A stretch of 39,050 bases of DNA from Flavobacteriales bacterium (GTDB taxonomy: Bacteria; Bacteroidota; Bacteroidia; Flavobacteriales; Flavobacteriaceae), in the NCBI GenBank assembly GCA_003232435.1, contig QIJL01000029.1, positions 1 through 39,050 on the forward strand. Reading direction: 5' to 3'. Positions 1 to 8,986 of the stretch are shown one piece after another. How positions within the stretch are numbered: the stretch's first letter is position 1; each line of letters starts with the position of its first letter. The notes below the pieces were generated by a model. That model was not told the DNA's origin, searched no databases, and saw only the letters and a program-made list of their open reading frames with translations. A program made the position numbers and the translations under genes.

Positions 1-202
1 ACCCTGTTAACCGGGCTTTAGCCCAAAACCCGTAATACCGAACCAATAACCATAGGGCTTTCAGGAATCATAGCTATTTTAAACTAGAGCCAAGATTATA
101 GGTGTGAAAATGATTTGATTCTTTCTCCATTCGATAAAGTAAAATCAACGAATAAGAATCTGCGCTTTGACGTACATAAACGTAAAACATAGTCGGCTCC
201 AT

Positions 203-229
203 AAAAAAGTCCTGAAATCCAGGACTTTT
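203..229 (-). terminator. Intrinsic terminator after tRNA-Arg
   Basis: A perfect 10-bp inverted repeat (AAAAGTCCTG / CAGGACTTTT) encloses a 5-nt loop. Read on the minus strand the second arm runs into a T6 tract (the A-run at 203-208). It lies a few bases beyond the 3' end of the tRNA gene, so it probably ends the transcript that carries the DksA-like gene and the tRNA. Positions 1-202 hold no gene I can support. Confidence 0.85.
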
Positions 230-235
230 GTTTAG

Positions 236-309
236 TGACCCCGGCAGGATTCAAACCTGCAACCCTCAGAGCCGAAATCTGATGCGCTATTCAGTTGCGC
301 CACGGGGCC
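236..309 (-). tRNA. tRNA-Arg, anticodon TCG
   Basis: The reverse strand folds into a full cloverleaf. The 7-bp acceptor stem GGCCCCG/CGGGGTC has one G-T pair, the D stem is GCGC/GCGC, the anticodon stem is TCAGA/TCTGA around loop TTTCGGC, and the T arm is GCAGG/CCTGC around TTTGAAT. The anticodon TCG reads the Arg codon CGA. CCA is not encoded, so it must be added after transcription. The 5' end lies only three bases past the stop codon of the DksA-like gene upstream, so the tRNA is probably released from a shared transcript by RNase P. Confidence 0.95.
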
Positions 310-312
310 GAT

Positions 313-636
313 TTAGAGTGCGCAATTTACACAAAAAGAACTTTCTGGTGCTAATAAAATACGCTCAATCCTAATTTCGTTTTTACACTTTAGGCAGATG
401 CCAAAATCATCCGTTCCGAGCCTGTCAAAATTAAGCTTGAGTCCGGCCAAACGTTCCTTGGCTTTTAGCAAAGCAGCATCCATTACACTTCTGTTATTGA
501 TTGCATCCATCCGTGAGACCCTGCCAATAGCGTTGTCGGGAGAAATCGGTTGTGTTAGCTCTTCGTACCTCAAAACACTCTTTTCGGTTTTGACAATTTC
601 CGTTTCAAAAAGCTTGCGAATTTTTATGATATCCAT
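313..636 (-). CDS. DksA/TraR-type C4 zinc-finger protein
   Basis: A 107-residue protein with an alpha-helical N-terminal two thirds and a C-terminal C4 zinc finger: CLKC at about residues 81-84 and CVNC at 102-105. That is the architecture of the DksA/TraR family, whose members bind RNA polymerase through its secondary channel. It is shorter than E. coli DksA (151 residues) and lacks an obvious DxxDxA tip motif, so a DksA-like transcriptional effect is inferred only. It starts at an ATG 17 bases after the stop of the YqeY-like gene and ends three bases before tRNA-Arg, so the three probably share a transcript. Confidence 0.85.
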   Translation of the reverse strand: MDIIKIRKLFETEIVKTEKSVLRYEELTQPISPDNAIGRVSRMDAINNRSVMDAALLKAKERLAGLKLNFDRLGTDDFGICLKCKNEIRIERILLAPESSFCVNCAL

Positions 637-653
637 CCTATAAAAAACTTAAA

Positions 654-1100
654 CTAGGATAGTTTGGCCTTAACAATAGTGGAAATTGTTTTTCCATCGG
701 CTTGTCCTGCCAATTCTTTTGAGACCATTCCCATTACTTTACCCATATCTTGCATGCCAGAAGCTCCTGTAGCTTCGATGGTCTGAACCACGACTTTTTC
801 AATTTCTCTCTCGGTCAATTGATCGGGCAAGAATCGCTCGATTATAGCAACTTGCGCCAATTCTGGTCCAGCCAAATCTGCCCTACCCTGTTCGGTAAAA
901 ATAACTGCACTATCCTTTCTTTGTTTCACCAGTTTCTGTACCAGCTTTATTTCATCCGCTTGTGAGAGCTCCCCTGCGCCACTTTCGGTACTCGCCAAGA
1001 GCAATGCCGATTTTATGGCCCGTAGAGATTCTAATGCCACTGTATCCTTAGCTCTCATCGCGGTCTTCATTTGTTCCATTACATCTTGCTGCAAACCCAT
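654..1100 (-). CDS. GatB/YqeY domain-containing protein
   Basis: A 148-residue protein that matches YqeY-like proteins in length and layout: an N-terminal helical half with the MKTAMRAKD and ALRAIKSAL-type motifs, and a C-terminal half ending in the VMGMVSKELAGQADGK segment typical of the family. The fold is shared with the tail domain of the GatB subunit of the tRNA-dependent amidotransferase and is thought to bind tRNA. The standalone protein's role is not well defined. It lies directly downstream of ftsZ, an arrangement I recall as common in flavobacteria, behind a terminator-like hairpin, so its expression may come from read-through or a nearby weak promoter. Confidence 0.9.
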   Translation of the reverse strand: MGLQQDVMEQMKTAMRAKDTVALESLRAIKSALLLASTESGAGELSQADEIKLVQKLVKQRKDSAVIFTEQGRADLAGPELAQVAIIERFLPDQLTEREIEKVVVQTIEATGASGMQDMGKVMGMVSKELAGQADGKTISTIVKAKLS

Positions 1101-1130
1101 ATCTTGTTAGTTTTAAAGGATAGCGAAGAT

Positions 1131-1164
1131 AAAAAATAAACCCGAAAGCTGTAGTAGCCTCCGG
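1131..1164 (-). terminator. Terminator/attenuator hairpin after ftsZ
   Basis: On the minus strand a 9-bp stem (CCGGAGGCT / AGCTTTCGG, two G-T pairs, 5-nt loop) is followed by a T-rich tract GTTTATTTTTTA. It lies 27 bases past the ftsZ stop codon and 30 bases before the YqeY-like start. It would end or attenuate the long dcw transcript. Confidence 0.7.
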
Positions 1165-1190
1165 ATCCAAAATTTATAGGGAACTTAACG

Positions 1191-3128
1191 CTAATCCACG
1201 TTATCCTCAAAAAAAGAATTGTTGGTACGAAGTTGTATTTCTCCGTTGCTGTCTTCACCTAAGGTTGTTCTAGAAACCTTGCTTTCGTTTGGGTTTTCGG
1301 TCAAATCGATACCTTGTCTTTTATAGGCTGGCTCTTTTTCGATTTCCTCAATGCTATTCACGTTGTTCTGAAACTTATAATTGAAATCTTTCAATTTTCT
1401 TCTGCGTTCATCTGCTCTTTCTTTCAAAAGTTTATCGAGCGGGCTGTTCATTGGATCGATTTCTCCTTCCGGCTGTACTTCTTCTTCTGTGGTTTCAAGT
1501 GTTTTCTTTTCGAAAACCAATTCATTTTCAACGATTTTAGGCTCAAACTCCTCAGCCTTTGATTTGGCCCCGGTCAACTTGTTTTCCAATTCCATATAGT
1601 CATCAAGACTGTACCGGGTTTCTCCCTCTTTATTGTATTCGAGTACAGGAATGACCTCAATATGGTCCTTTACGTCCAACTCTTTAACATCGTCTTCTAG
1701 ATCAAAGGTGATAACGTTTTCTTTGTCTTCTTCTGATTTGTCGATATCAGTGCCCAACGGTAAATCGAAGCCCAATGCAAATTGGTCTTCTTCCTTTTCA
1801 GTGCTGAGTTCTTGAGGGTCTACAACTTCTATATTCTTTATGGTCTCAGTTGAATCGATAATCACAAAATCATCCTCGGAAACCTCTACTTGGGCAACCT
1901 CCTCGATAACTTCCTCATAGAAAACACTGAAATTTTTGATGTAGTTCGTTGTAGGAATCAAATCCATTCCCAATTCATCTTCCAAATCATCGACCAAAGT
2001 ATGTTTGATGACCGGTTCTTGCTCAACTTCCTCTTCCAAACGGTGATCTACGTTCTGGGAAGTCAAATCCCTTTCCGCTCTCTGTTCATCTTCCAGCGTA
2101 TGAATGATTTTCTTAGCTTCGGTATTCACTATTTCGTTCTGTTGATCGATATCAAATCCAGTAGCGATAACGGTAACACCAATTGCTTCCCCAAGATCTT
2201 GATCTTCGCCGACGCCCATAATGATATTCGCACCATGCCCGGCCTCGACCTGAATATGGTCGTTTATTTCTCCTATTTCGTCTATTGTAATTTCTTGAGA
2301 TCCAGAAACGATCAAAAGCAGCACGTTCTTAGCCCCCGAGATTTTATTGTCGTTCAAGAGCGGAGAATCAAGCGCTTTCATTATCGCCTCGTTCGCTCTA
2401 GCCGAACCTGACGCCATTGCTGACCCCATAATAGCGGTACCACTATTCGACAACACTGTTTTAGCATCACGAAGGTCGATATTTTGAGTATAGTGATGAG
2501 TGATTACTTCGGCAATTCCCCTTGCAGCGGTAGATAAAACTTCATCCGCTTTTGAGAACCCGGCCTTGAAACCTAGATTACCATAGACTTCGCGTAATTT
2601 ATTGTTGTTGATTACGATCAATGAATCTACATTTGTACGCAATTTTTCTATTCCGACCTGAGCTTGTTGACAACGCATCTTACCCTCGAACTCAAAAGGC
2701 ATGGTCACGATGCCAACTGTCAATACATCGAGATCTTTCGCTTGTCTTGCAATAACCGGAGCTGCACCAGTACCGGTACCACCGCCCATACCAGCGGTGA
2801 TAAATATCATTTTGGTCGTAGGGGTCAACATCTGTTTGATCTCTTCCATACTTTCAAGGGCCGCTTGTTCCCCCACTTCAGGATTGGCACCAGCTCCCAA
2901 TCCTTCGGTCAATGAAACCCCTAACTGTATCTTGTTGGGCACCGGGCTACTGTTCAATGCCTGAGAATCGGTATTACAGATTATAAAGTCAACTCCGTTT
3001 ATTCCCGATTGGAACATATGGTTTATGGCGTTGCTTCCGCCACCACCGACTCCAATCACCTTAATCACATTGCTCTGGTTCTTGGGAAGGTCAAATGCTA
3101 TACTTTCAAACTCGGTGTTATTGCTCAT
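1191..3128 (-). CDS. ftsZ: Cell division protein FtsZ
   Basis: Tubulin-like GTPase that polymerises into the cytokinetic Z-ring. The GTP-binding core occupies about residues 20-330, with GVGGGGSNAINHM near 26-38 and the tubulin signature GGGTGTG at 115-121. The protein is 645 residues, against about 380 in E. coli. The excess is a long Glu/Asp-rich linker (about 330-600) ending in a C-terminal peptide with LRTNNSFFEDNVD, the flavobacterial counterpart of the FtsA-binding tail. The ATG start is 44 bases after the ftsA stop. It is the last gene of the dcw cluster and is followed by a terminator-like hairpin. Confidence 0.98.
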   Translation of the reverse strand: MSNNTEFESIAFDLPKNQSNVIKVIGVGGGGSNAINHMFQSGINGVDFIICNTDSQALNSSPVPNKIQLGVSLTEGLGAGANPEVGEQAALESMEEIKQMLTPTTKMIFITAGMGGGTGTGAAPVIARQAKDLDVLTVGIVTMPFEFEGKMRCQQAQVGIEKLRTNVDSLIVINNNKLREVYGNLGFKAGFSKADEVLSTAARGIAEVITHHYTQNIDLRDAKTVLSNSGTAIMGSAMASGSARANEAIMKALDSPLLNDNKISGAKNVLLLIVSGSQEITIDEIGEINDHIQVEAGHGANIIMGVGEDQDLGEAIGVTVIATGFDIDQQNEIVNTEAKKIIHTLEDEQRAERDLTSQNVDHRLEEEVEQEPVIKHTLVDDLEDELGMDLIPTTNYIKNFSVFYEEVIEEVAQVEVSEDDFVIIDSTETIKNIEVVDPQELSTEKEEDQFALGFDLPLGTDIDKSEEDKENVITFDLEDDVKELDVKDHIEVIPVLEYNKEGETRYSLDDYMELENKLTGAKSKAEEFEPKIVENELVFEKKTLETTEEEVQPEGEIDPMNSPLDKLLKERADERRRKLKDFNYKFQNNVNSIEEIEKEPAYKRQGIDLTENPNESKVSRTTLGEDSNGEIQLRTNNSFFEDNVD

Positions 3129-3172
3129 AATACTATTGTTACTGGTTTATGTTGTAAGTTCTTTATTCTGTT

Positions 3173-4498
3173 TTATTCCGCGTTATCTAAAAAGTCCTTC
3201 AGCTTCTCGGACCATTTATCAAATACGGACTTTCGTTCCTTTGTTCTTTTTGCATTGTTCTCGGCACCACTTTCCTCGCCTGCCATCACCAACTCTTCCT
3301 CCAAAATATCTCCTTCTACTTCCTGTCTCTTCGCACCTTCATTTCGAACTGCGTTCATCAAGAGACCAACGGCCGTTGCGTATAGGGGACTTGCAACTTC
3401 CTCTTCTGAATCACCAGCTAAATGCTCGTTCGGATATCCGATACGGGTATCCATTCCTGTTATATACTCAACCAATTGTTTTAGGTGTTTCAATTGGCTT
3501 CCACCACCTGTAAGTACGATACCGGCAATCAATTTTTTCTTCTGTTCTTCGTGCCCGTAATTTTTGATTTCTACGTAAACCTGCTCTATGATTTCGACAA
3601 CCCTCGCATGAATGATCTTTGAAAGGTTTTTAAGTGTTATTTCTTTAGGCTCGCGACCCCTTAATCCAGGAATGGAAACGATTTCGTTGTCCCTGTTTTC
3701 GCCGGGCCAAGCAGAACCGAATTTCATTTTCAACAACTCGGCCTGTTTTTCGATGATCGAGCATCCTTCTTTGATATCCTCGGTAATAACTCCGCCACCA
3801 AAAGGAATTACCGCCGTGTGACGGATGATACCATCCTTGAAAATGGCCAAATCGGTAGTACCACCACCTATATCAAGTAAGGCAACACCGGCTTCTTTTT
3901 CTTCTTTGCTCAAGACCGCATCGGAAGATGCCAATGGCTCCAACGTAATATTTCCTAAATCGAGTCCGGCACTTTTGATACATCTGCCTACATTTTTGAT
4001 GGACGATACCTGGCCAACAACAACATGAAAATTGGCCTCTAGACGACCGCCGTACATACCGATAGGTTCCTTGATTTCTGCCTGCCCATCGACTTTATAT
4101 TCTTGGGGCAATACATGTATGATTTCTTCACCGGGAAGCATGACCAACTTATACACCTGATCACAAAGTTTATCAAGATCATCTTCATTGATGACTTCTT
4201 CGGAGTCTGCCCTCGTGATATAATCGCTGTGCTGAAGGCTACGAATGTGTTGCCCTGCAATACCAACGACTACTGAACTGATCTCAAGGCCAGAGTTGGC
4301 TTCCGCCTCTTCGACCGCTTGCTGTATCGATTTTATGGTTTGCGTAATATTGTTCACCACCCCTCTATGCACACCGAGGCTTTTGGACTTTCCGATGCCC
4401 AATACCTCGATTTTACCGTACTCATTTTCCTTACCGACAATGGCAACGATCTTAGTGGTTCCGATATCTAATCCTACTGAATATTTTGTTGATTCCAT
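3173..4498 (-). CDS. ftsA: Cell division protein FtsA
   Basis: Actin/Hsp70-fold ATPase that tethers FtsZ filaments to the membrane and recruits later division proteins. At 441 residues it is of normal length. The phosphate 1 motif is VGLDIGTTKIVAIVG at about residues 8-22, and the phosphate 2 motif LLDIGGGTTDLAIF is near 207-220. The adenosine motif includes IVLTGGGSQL. The last residues (KWSEKLKDFL) form an amphipathic helix, as expected of the membrane-targeting sequence. It sits four bases after ftsQ and before ftsZ, the usual dcw order. Confidence 0.97.
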   Translation of the reverse strand: MESTKYSVGLDIGTTKIVAIVGKENEYGKIEVLGIGKSKSLGVHRGVVNNITQTIKSIQQAVEEAEANSGLEISSVVVGIAGQHIRSLQHSDYITRADSEEVINEDDLDKLCDQVYKLVMLPGEEIIHVLPQEYKVDGQAEIKEPIGMYGGRLEANFHVVVGQVSSIKNVGRCIKSAGLDLGNITLEPLASSDAVLSKEEKEAGVALLDIGGGTTDLAIFKDGIIRHTAVIPFGGGVITEDIKEGCSIIEKQAELLKMKFGSAWPGENRDNEIVSIPGLRGREPKEITLKNLSKIIHARVVEIIEQVYVEIKNYGHEEQKKKLIAGIVLTGGGSQLKHLKQLVEYITGMDTRIGYPNEHLAGDSEEEVASPLYATAVGLLMNAVRNEGAKRQEVEGDILEEELVMAGEESGAENNAKRTKERKSVFDKWSEKLKDFLDNAE

Positions 4499-4502
4499 TA
4501 TT

Positions 4503-5222
4503 TTAAATTTTGGTGCACACTACTTGGTTATTGAATTCTAAGTTGACCATGGCGTAATCGTTCAAGGTTTTGTCTTTATCAGCTTTACTATAAAATGCCT
4601 TGAACTTTCTGAACTTACTTTCAAGGTTATCTATACCTCCCAAATTCACGACAAAGTGCTCCATTCGGAATTTTAATTGATAATTTTCTTCCTCGGCAAT
4701 ATGTATTCCGATTACATTCTTACGTAGAAAATCATCTTTATTTATGAACTTTAAAATCTCATATACATCTTCGAGGCTCTTCCCGGTAATATTTCCGGTA
4801 ATAATGGGAACTCTGGCCGAATGACTACGTGAAAACGGCATACTTTTTCCTTCGTCATCCAAATAAAATTTTGAACTCCCCTCAATACGTCCAATCGGTT
4901 TTCGCTGTGTGATTTTTGACATGAGCTCACCGTTTACAGTAAGGTAAACTTGGGCACTTTTTACCATTTCATTGGCCTCGATGACCTCTTCCATAGTATT
5001 CAAAACTAATTTTTCTTTGGGCACATTATTCAGCGGTCCGTAATTTTGTATTAACAATTTATTAACCACGCCTTGTGTGATGTATAAATTTTGGTCTCCA
5101 ACGAATTCAATATTGATTCCGGCAACCTTTTTTTGCATGCTTCTATGATTAGAAAATGCGTAAAGCCCCATTATTGCGCCAATTAGGCCGGTCAACTTGA
5201 TAAAGTTCATATTAATTCGCAT
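4503..5222 (-). CDS. ftsQ: Cell division protein FtsQ/DivIB
   Basis: A 239-residue bitopic membrane protein. A short cytoplasmic N-terminus and one transmembrane segment (about 7-23) are followed by a POTRA-like region (GINIEFVGDQNLYITQ) and a beta domain. It links the Z-ring to septal peptidoglycan synthesis with FtsL and FtsI. The identification rests on weak but characteristic sequence plus position between murC and ftsA. The ATG start used here overlaps the end of murC by 11 bases; an in-frame ATG at 5210, just after the murC stop, is the alternative, but MRINxNFIKL looks like the family start. Confidence 0.9.
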   Translation of the reverse strand: MRINMNFIKLTGLIGAIMGLYAFSNHRSMQKKVAGINIEFVGDQNLYITQGVVNKLLIQNYGPLNNVPKEKLVLNTMEEVIEANEMVKSAQVYLTVNGELMSKITQRKPIGRIEGSSKFYLDDEGKSMPFSRSHSARVPIITGNITGKSLEDVYEILKFINKDDFLRKNVIGIHIAEEENYQLKFRMEHFVVNLGGIDNLESKFRKFKAFYSKADKDKTLNDYAMVNLEFNNQVVCTKI

Positions 5223-6564
5223 GTTCCAATTCTTTTGTGATTTTAGGCACTTCCAATCCGATATCGCCTGCTCCCATAGTCACCAGAACTTCAGGGCTTT
5301 GGCTCTTAATTTCTTGTATCAGATTGTCTTTTTTTATTACTTTTTTATTCGGGTTTTCAATTTTTTCCAATAACCATTCCGATGTAATACCATCTATTGG
5401 TTTCTCCCTTGCGGGATATATATCCAACAAAAGAATACTGTCGAATTTTGAGAGGCTTTCTGCAAAATCATCGGCAAAATCTTTAGTACGCGAAAATAAA
5501 TGTGGCTGAAAAACGACCAATACCTTTTTATCCGGATGCATTTCATAAACGGCATCATAAATGGCATTTATTTCGGTAGGATGATGAGCGTAGTCGTCGA
5601 TAAAGACAAAATCTTCTTCCTTGATCTTATACGAAAATCGGCGCTGAACACCTTTGAACGTCTCAAGCGCTTTGGCAAGGCGGTCAGGTGGGGAACCAGT
5701 CTGAACCGCCATCGCAAAAGCTACCAGACCATTAAGCAGATTATGCCTGCCAGGTTTGTTGAACTTAACCCCCGTTAGGGCATTAGCGGGGGTATTCAAG
5801 TCAAAAATGTAGGTGCCATGTTCTATTTTTAGATTTCGAATGCAATAATCCGAATCGTCTTCTATACCATAAGTGATTCCGTCTAAAGGCAGCCCATTTC
5901 TAACGAACAATTTTCCATTGGGCTTTAAACAGCCTACAAAATCTTTAAATGATTGTCTCAATGTTTCGGCATCACCATAAATATCAAGGTGATCGACATC
6001 CATTGAAGTAATGCAGGCCACATCAGGAAACAATCTCAAAAACGAGCGGTCGAACTCATCTGCCTCAACGACGGAAAAGTCATTTCCTTGGAAGATAAAA
6101 TTACTATTGAAGTCTTCGGAAATCCCACCTAAAAAAGCGGTAAAGGGCGTTCCTGTTTCTTTAAGCAAATGGGCAAGAATACTACTCGTAGTTGTCTTAC
6201 CATGTGTGCCTGCAACAGCAAGACAAAATGTATTTTTTGTAATCAGGCCCAAAACCTCAGAACGTTTTTTGACCTGAAACCCATTATTAAGAAAATATTG
6301 GTATTCTGAATGTTCGGAAGGTACCGCTGGTGTATAAACAATCAAAGTTTTTTCAGGATTCGTAAAATCATCGATAATCTTTTCGACCGAATCATCATAG
6401 TGAATAGCAATGCCCAAATTTTCCAATTCTTGGGTCAGCGGAGTTTCGGTTTTGTCGTAGCCCGCCACCTCTTTATGAATGAACTTAAAATAGCGGGCAA
6501 GGGCCGACATACCGATGCCTCCGATACCTATAAAATAAACGTTATGTATCTCTTTTAAGTTCAC
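5212..6564 (-). CDS. murC: UDP-N-acetylmuramate--L-alanine ligase MurC
   Basis: Cytoplasmic Mur ligase that adds L-Ala to UDP-MurNAc in an ATP-dependent step. At 450 residues it has a normal length. The N-terminal Rossmann domain carries [11 protein letters not shown] (about 13-23), and the ATP-binding loop GTHGKTTT is at 119-126. The FxPH-type segment ([11 protein letters not shown]) and C-terminal DIYPAREKP are typical of MurC. The start is GTG, overlapping the murG stop in a GTGA arrangement, so translation is probably coupled. An AGGAG sequence ten bases before the GTG is contributed by a repeat that also encodes the end of MurG. Confidence 0.97.
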   Translation of the reverse strand: MNLKEIHNVYFIGIGGIGMSALARYFKFIHKEVAGYDKTETPLTQELENLGIAIHYDDSVEKIIDDFTNPEKTLIVYTPAVPSEHSEYQYFLNNGFQVKKRSEVLGLITKNTFCLAVAGTHGKTTTSSILAHLLKETGTPFTAFLGGISEDFNSNFIFQGNDFSVVEADEFDRSFLRLFPDVACITSMDVDHLDIYGDAETLRQSFKDFVGCLKPNGKLFVRNGLPLDGITYGIEDDSDYCIRNLKIEHGTYIFDLNTPANALTGVKFNKPGRHNLLNGLVAFAMAVQTGSPPDRLAKALETFKGVQRRFSYKIKEEDFVFIDDYAHHPTEINAIYDAVYEMHPDKKVLVVFQPHLFSRTKDFADDFAESLSKFDSILLLDIYPAREKPIDGITSEWLLEKIENPNKKVIKKDNLIQEIKSQSPEVLVTMGAGDIGLEVPKITKELEHAN

Positions 6565-7688
6565 TTAGTTGTCTCCTCTAAATCTCCCCGGAGGGGAGAC
6601 TTGATCAATAGTTTTTCTATTTCGTCTACGATATGTTTTGTCGCATCCGGCAAAGCCAATTTCTTGATATTGTTGCCCAATTCGTTTTGTTTTTCTTCGG
6701 ATTGGTGCAACTCTGAAAAAACAGCTTCGAACTCCGTATCCAAATCTTTTTCTTTTAACATCAGAGCAGCATTTTCGGCGACCAGGGCTTCGGCGTTCTT
6801 CGCCTGATGATCTTCCGCTACGTTCGGTGACGGAATAAAAATTGTCGGTTTGCCTACAATGCACAATTCAGAAACCGAACTTGCCCCCGCCCTGGAAATA
6901 ATATAGTCGGCAGCGGAATAGGCAAAATCCATCTTATTCAGAAAATCAAAAACCTTTACACTTTCCGAATCGTATTTTTTATACTGCTCGAAATAAAGTT
7001 TGCCACATTGCCAGACCAATTGTAAGTCCATCGACCTAAAAAAGTCCAGTTCTTTTTCAATAAGTTGGTTGATTCTTCTTGCTCCCAGACTTCCTCCTAA
7101 AACAAGAGTTGTCTTTTTATCCGGATTCAATCCAAAGAAATCAATAGCCTCATTTTTGTCTACGTTCATCTCGACCAAAACGCCACGAACGGGGTTTCCG
7201 GTCTTTACTATTTTACCCGAAGGAAAGAATTTTTCCATTCCGTCATAAGCGACACAAATTTTGGCGACTTTATCCTTGAGCAATTTATTGGTCATTCCGG
7301 CATAAGAATTCTGCTCTTGCAAAACACAGGGAATACCCCGATCCGAAGCTACCTTTAACAGTGGGCCGCTCGCAAAACCACCGGTGCCGATAACGACGTC
7401 TGGTTTAAATCGTGATACTATTTTCCTTGCCTTTAACAAACTACTGATCAGTTTAAAAGGAAACATCAGATTCTTGACCGTTAGTTTCCGTTGTAATCCT
7501 GTGATCCAAAGGCCTTCAATTTTATAGCCGGCCTTAGGTACTTTTTCCATTTCCATGCGGTCTTTTGCCCCTACGAACAAAAATTCCGCTTCTGGGTGTC
7601 TTTTCTTCAACTCGTTCGCTATGGCGATGGCGGGGTAAATATGACCGCCTGTACCTCCTCCAGAAAGTATGAACTTATAATTGCCCAC
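6561..7688 (-). CDS. murG: MurG, lipid II-forming GlcNAc transferase
   Basis: GT28 glycosyltransferase that transfers GlcNAc from UDP-GlcNAc to lipid I on the inner membrane face, giving lipid [12 protein letters not shown] at residues 11-20 is the lipid I/diphosphate loop, and the C-terminal domain has the [11 protein letters not shown] and EDHQAKNAE motifs of the UDP-GlcNAc site. The 375-residue length is slightly above the usual 355-365. The extra tail ([13 protein letters not shown]) is encoded by an intergenic-type hairpin repeat at 6571-6601. It overlaps ftsW by 14 bases and murC by 3. Confidence 0.97.
   Translation of the reverse strand: MGNYKFILSGGGTGGHIYPAIAIANELKKRHPEAEFLFVGAKDRMEMEKVPKAGYKIEGLWITGLQRKLTVKNLMFPFKLISSLLKARKIVSRFKPDVVIGTGGFASGPLLKVASDRGIPCVLQEQNSYAGMTNKLLKDKVAKICVAYDGMEKFFPSGKIVKTGNPVRGVLVEMNVDKNEAIDFFGLNPDKKTTLVLGGSLGARRINQLIEKELDFFRSMDLQLVWQCGKLYFEQYKKYDSESVKVFDFLNKMDFAYSAADYIISRAGASSVSELCIVGKPTIFIPSPNVAEDHQAKNAEALVAENAALMLKEKDLDTEFEAVFSELHQSEEKQNELGNNIKKLALPDATKHIVDEIEKLLIKSPLRGDLEETTK
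6571..6601 (-). repeat. CTCCCC/GGGGAG hairpin repeat in 3' end of murG
   Basis: The palindrome TCTCCCC-GGA-GGGGAGA (6583-6599) plus an adjoining TCTCCTCTAAA segment looks like the CTCCCC/GGGGAG repeats usually found between genes in flavobacteria. Here it is read in frame as the last dozen codons of murG and supplies an AGGAG just before the murC GTG start. The family assignment is from memory of such repeats, not a search. Confidence 0.6.
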
Positions 7689-8883
7689 TTAGCACTTCTA
7701 AAGGGTTCGTTATTTCCATATCCGAACTTCTACTTTTACTCTTTTTCTTCGCACTACCTTTTACGCTGGCGCTTAAAATGATTCCTATTGCCAAACAGGT
7801 CATCCAACTTGAGGTACCCCCACTACTGATCAATGGCAAGGTCTGCCCCGTGACCGGGAATAATTCTACAGCAACTGCCATATTGATCAATGCCTGAAAA
7901 ACGATCGGAAGGCCAACACCGAGTACCAACAATTTTCCGAAAATCTTCTTATTGGCATTCGCAACGACGACTATCCTGAACAACAACAGCAGATAAAAAA
8001 ACATCAAGGCTATTCCTCCCACCAGTCCGTACTCCTCGACTATTATCGCATAGATAAAATCAGATGAGCTCTGTGGAAGAAAATTCTTTTGAATACTCTT
8101 GCCGGCACCTTTACCGACTATTCCACCCGTCGCAATCGCAATCTTCGCTTTCTCGATTTGGTAATCGGCTTCGCTATCTTCATCATTTGTAAAGCTGGAA
8201 ATTCTATTTTCCCATGTGTTTACTCGATTACTGAAAGAATCAGGGAAAGCTTTAGCTACAAGCACAAAAAATGCTAGACATAAAAGACCGCTACCAGCAA
8301 TTCCCAATAAGTATTTAGTGGGGTATCCTCCTAAAAAACATAACAGTAAAACCATTGAAAAAATGATACCTGCCGTAGAAAAGTTGGCAGGCAAAATCAA
8401 AATGACGACCAAAAAAACCGGGACCCATAACGGAAGAATACTCTCTTTAAAAGTAACCTCCTTATCTTTTATTTTTGATAGATATCGTGCCACGTAAATC
8501 ATCAAAACAACCGATGCTAAATTGGAAGTCTGAAAAGTGATTCCCACCAATGGCAATTGAATCCAACGACTGGCATTGGCACCTTCGATAGTAGTGCCTT
8601 GTGCCAATGTAAATACCAAAAGCACTAAAACAATTGGCATCGCGATAAGCGACAAACCCTTGAAGTAACGGCTCGGTATTCGGTGTATTCCATAAATAAT
8701 TCCAAAACCAAGTATCAACAACATGGCATGTTTCACCAAATAACCCATCGTGGTTCCACTGCCAACAACATAGACCAAATTACTGCTGGCACTATAGACG
8801 GGCAAAAATGAAAACAAAGCCAAAAGCGCGACCACAGCCCAAATAGTTTTATCTCCCTTGATATTTTGGAATAACGATTTCAC
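7675..8883 (-). CDS. ftsW: FtsW, septal peptidoglycan glycosyltransferase (SEDS)
   Basis: SEDS-family polytopic membrane protein (402 residues, about ten hydrophobic segments) that polymerises lipid II at the septum together with the class B PBP of the same operon. Characteristic segments are [19 protein letters not shown] (about 269-287), containing the catalytic Asp region, and [16 protein letters not shown] near the C-terminus. The start is GTG, immediately after a heptamer array that fills the gap to murD. The 3' end overlaps murG by 14 bases. Confidence 0.96.
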   Translation of the reverse strand: MKSLFQNIKGDKTIWAVVALLALFSFLPVYSASSNLVYVVGSGTTMGYLVKHAMLLILGFGIIYGIHRIPSRYFKGLSLIAMPIVLVLLVFTLAQGTTIEGANASRWIQLPLVGITFQTSNLASVVLMIYVARYLSKIKDKEVTFKESILPLWVPVFLVVILILPANFSTAGIIFSMVLLLCFLGGYPTKYLLGIAGSGLLCLAFFVLVAKAFPDSFSNRVNTWENRISSFTNDEDSEADYQIEKAKIAIATGGIVGKGAGKSIQKNFLPQSSSDFIYAIIVEEYGLVGGIALMFFYLLLLFRIVVVANANKKIFGKLLVLGVGLPIVFQALINMAVAVELFPVTGQTLPLISSGGTSSWMTCLAIGIILSASVKGSAKKKSKSRSSDMEITNPLEVLSGQL

Positions 8884-8885
8884 AG

Positions 8886-8986
8886 ATACTGATTATTGAT
8901 TACTGCCTACTGTTTACTGTTTACTGCTCACTGTTTACTGTTTACTGCCAACTGCTTACTACCTACCGCCTACTGCTCACTGTTTA
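8886..8986 (-). repeat. Degenerate heptamer array between murD and ftsW
   Basis: Fifteen consecutive 7-base units, on the plus strand variants of TTACTGT and on the coding strand variants of ACAGTAA, fill the whole gap between murD and ftsW. The last unit contains the murD stop codon itself. Thirteen of the fifteen units contain TAA, TAG or TGA on the coding strand, so all three frames are closed. Confidence 0.9.

Noticed and set aside
1890-2411. Open frame of 173 codons on the plus strand
   Set aside because: It lies entirely antisense to ftsZ, whose protein is unmistakable, and its translation resembles no family.
3009-3560. Long open frames on the plus strand near ftsZ/ftsA
   Set aside because: They are antisense to the ends of ftsZ and ftsA; composition is low in complexity and no motif is visible.
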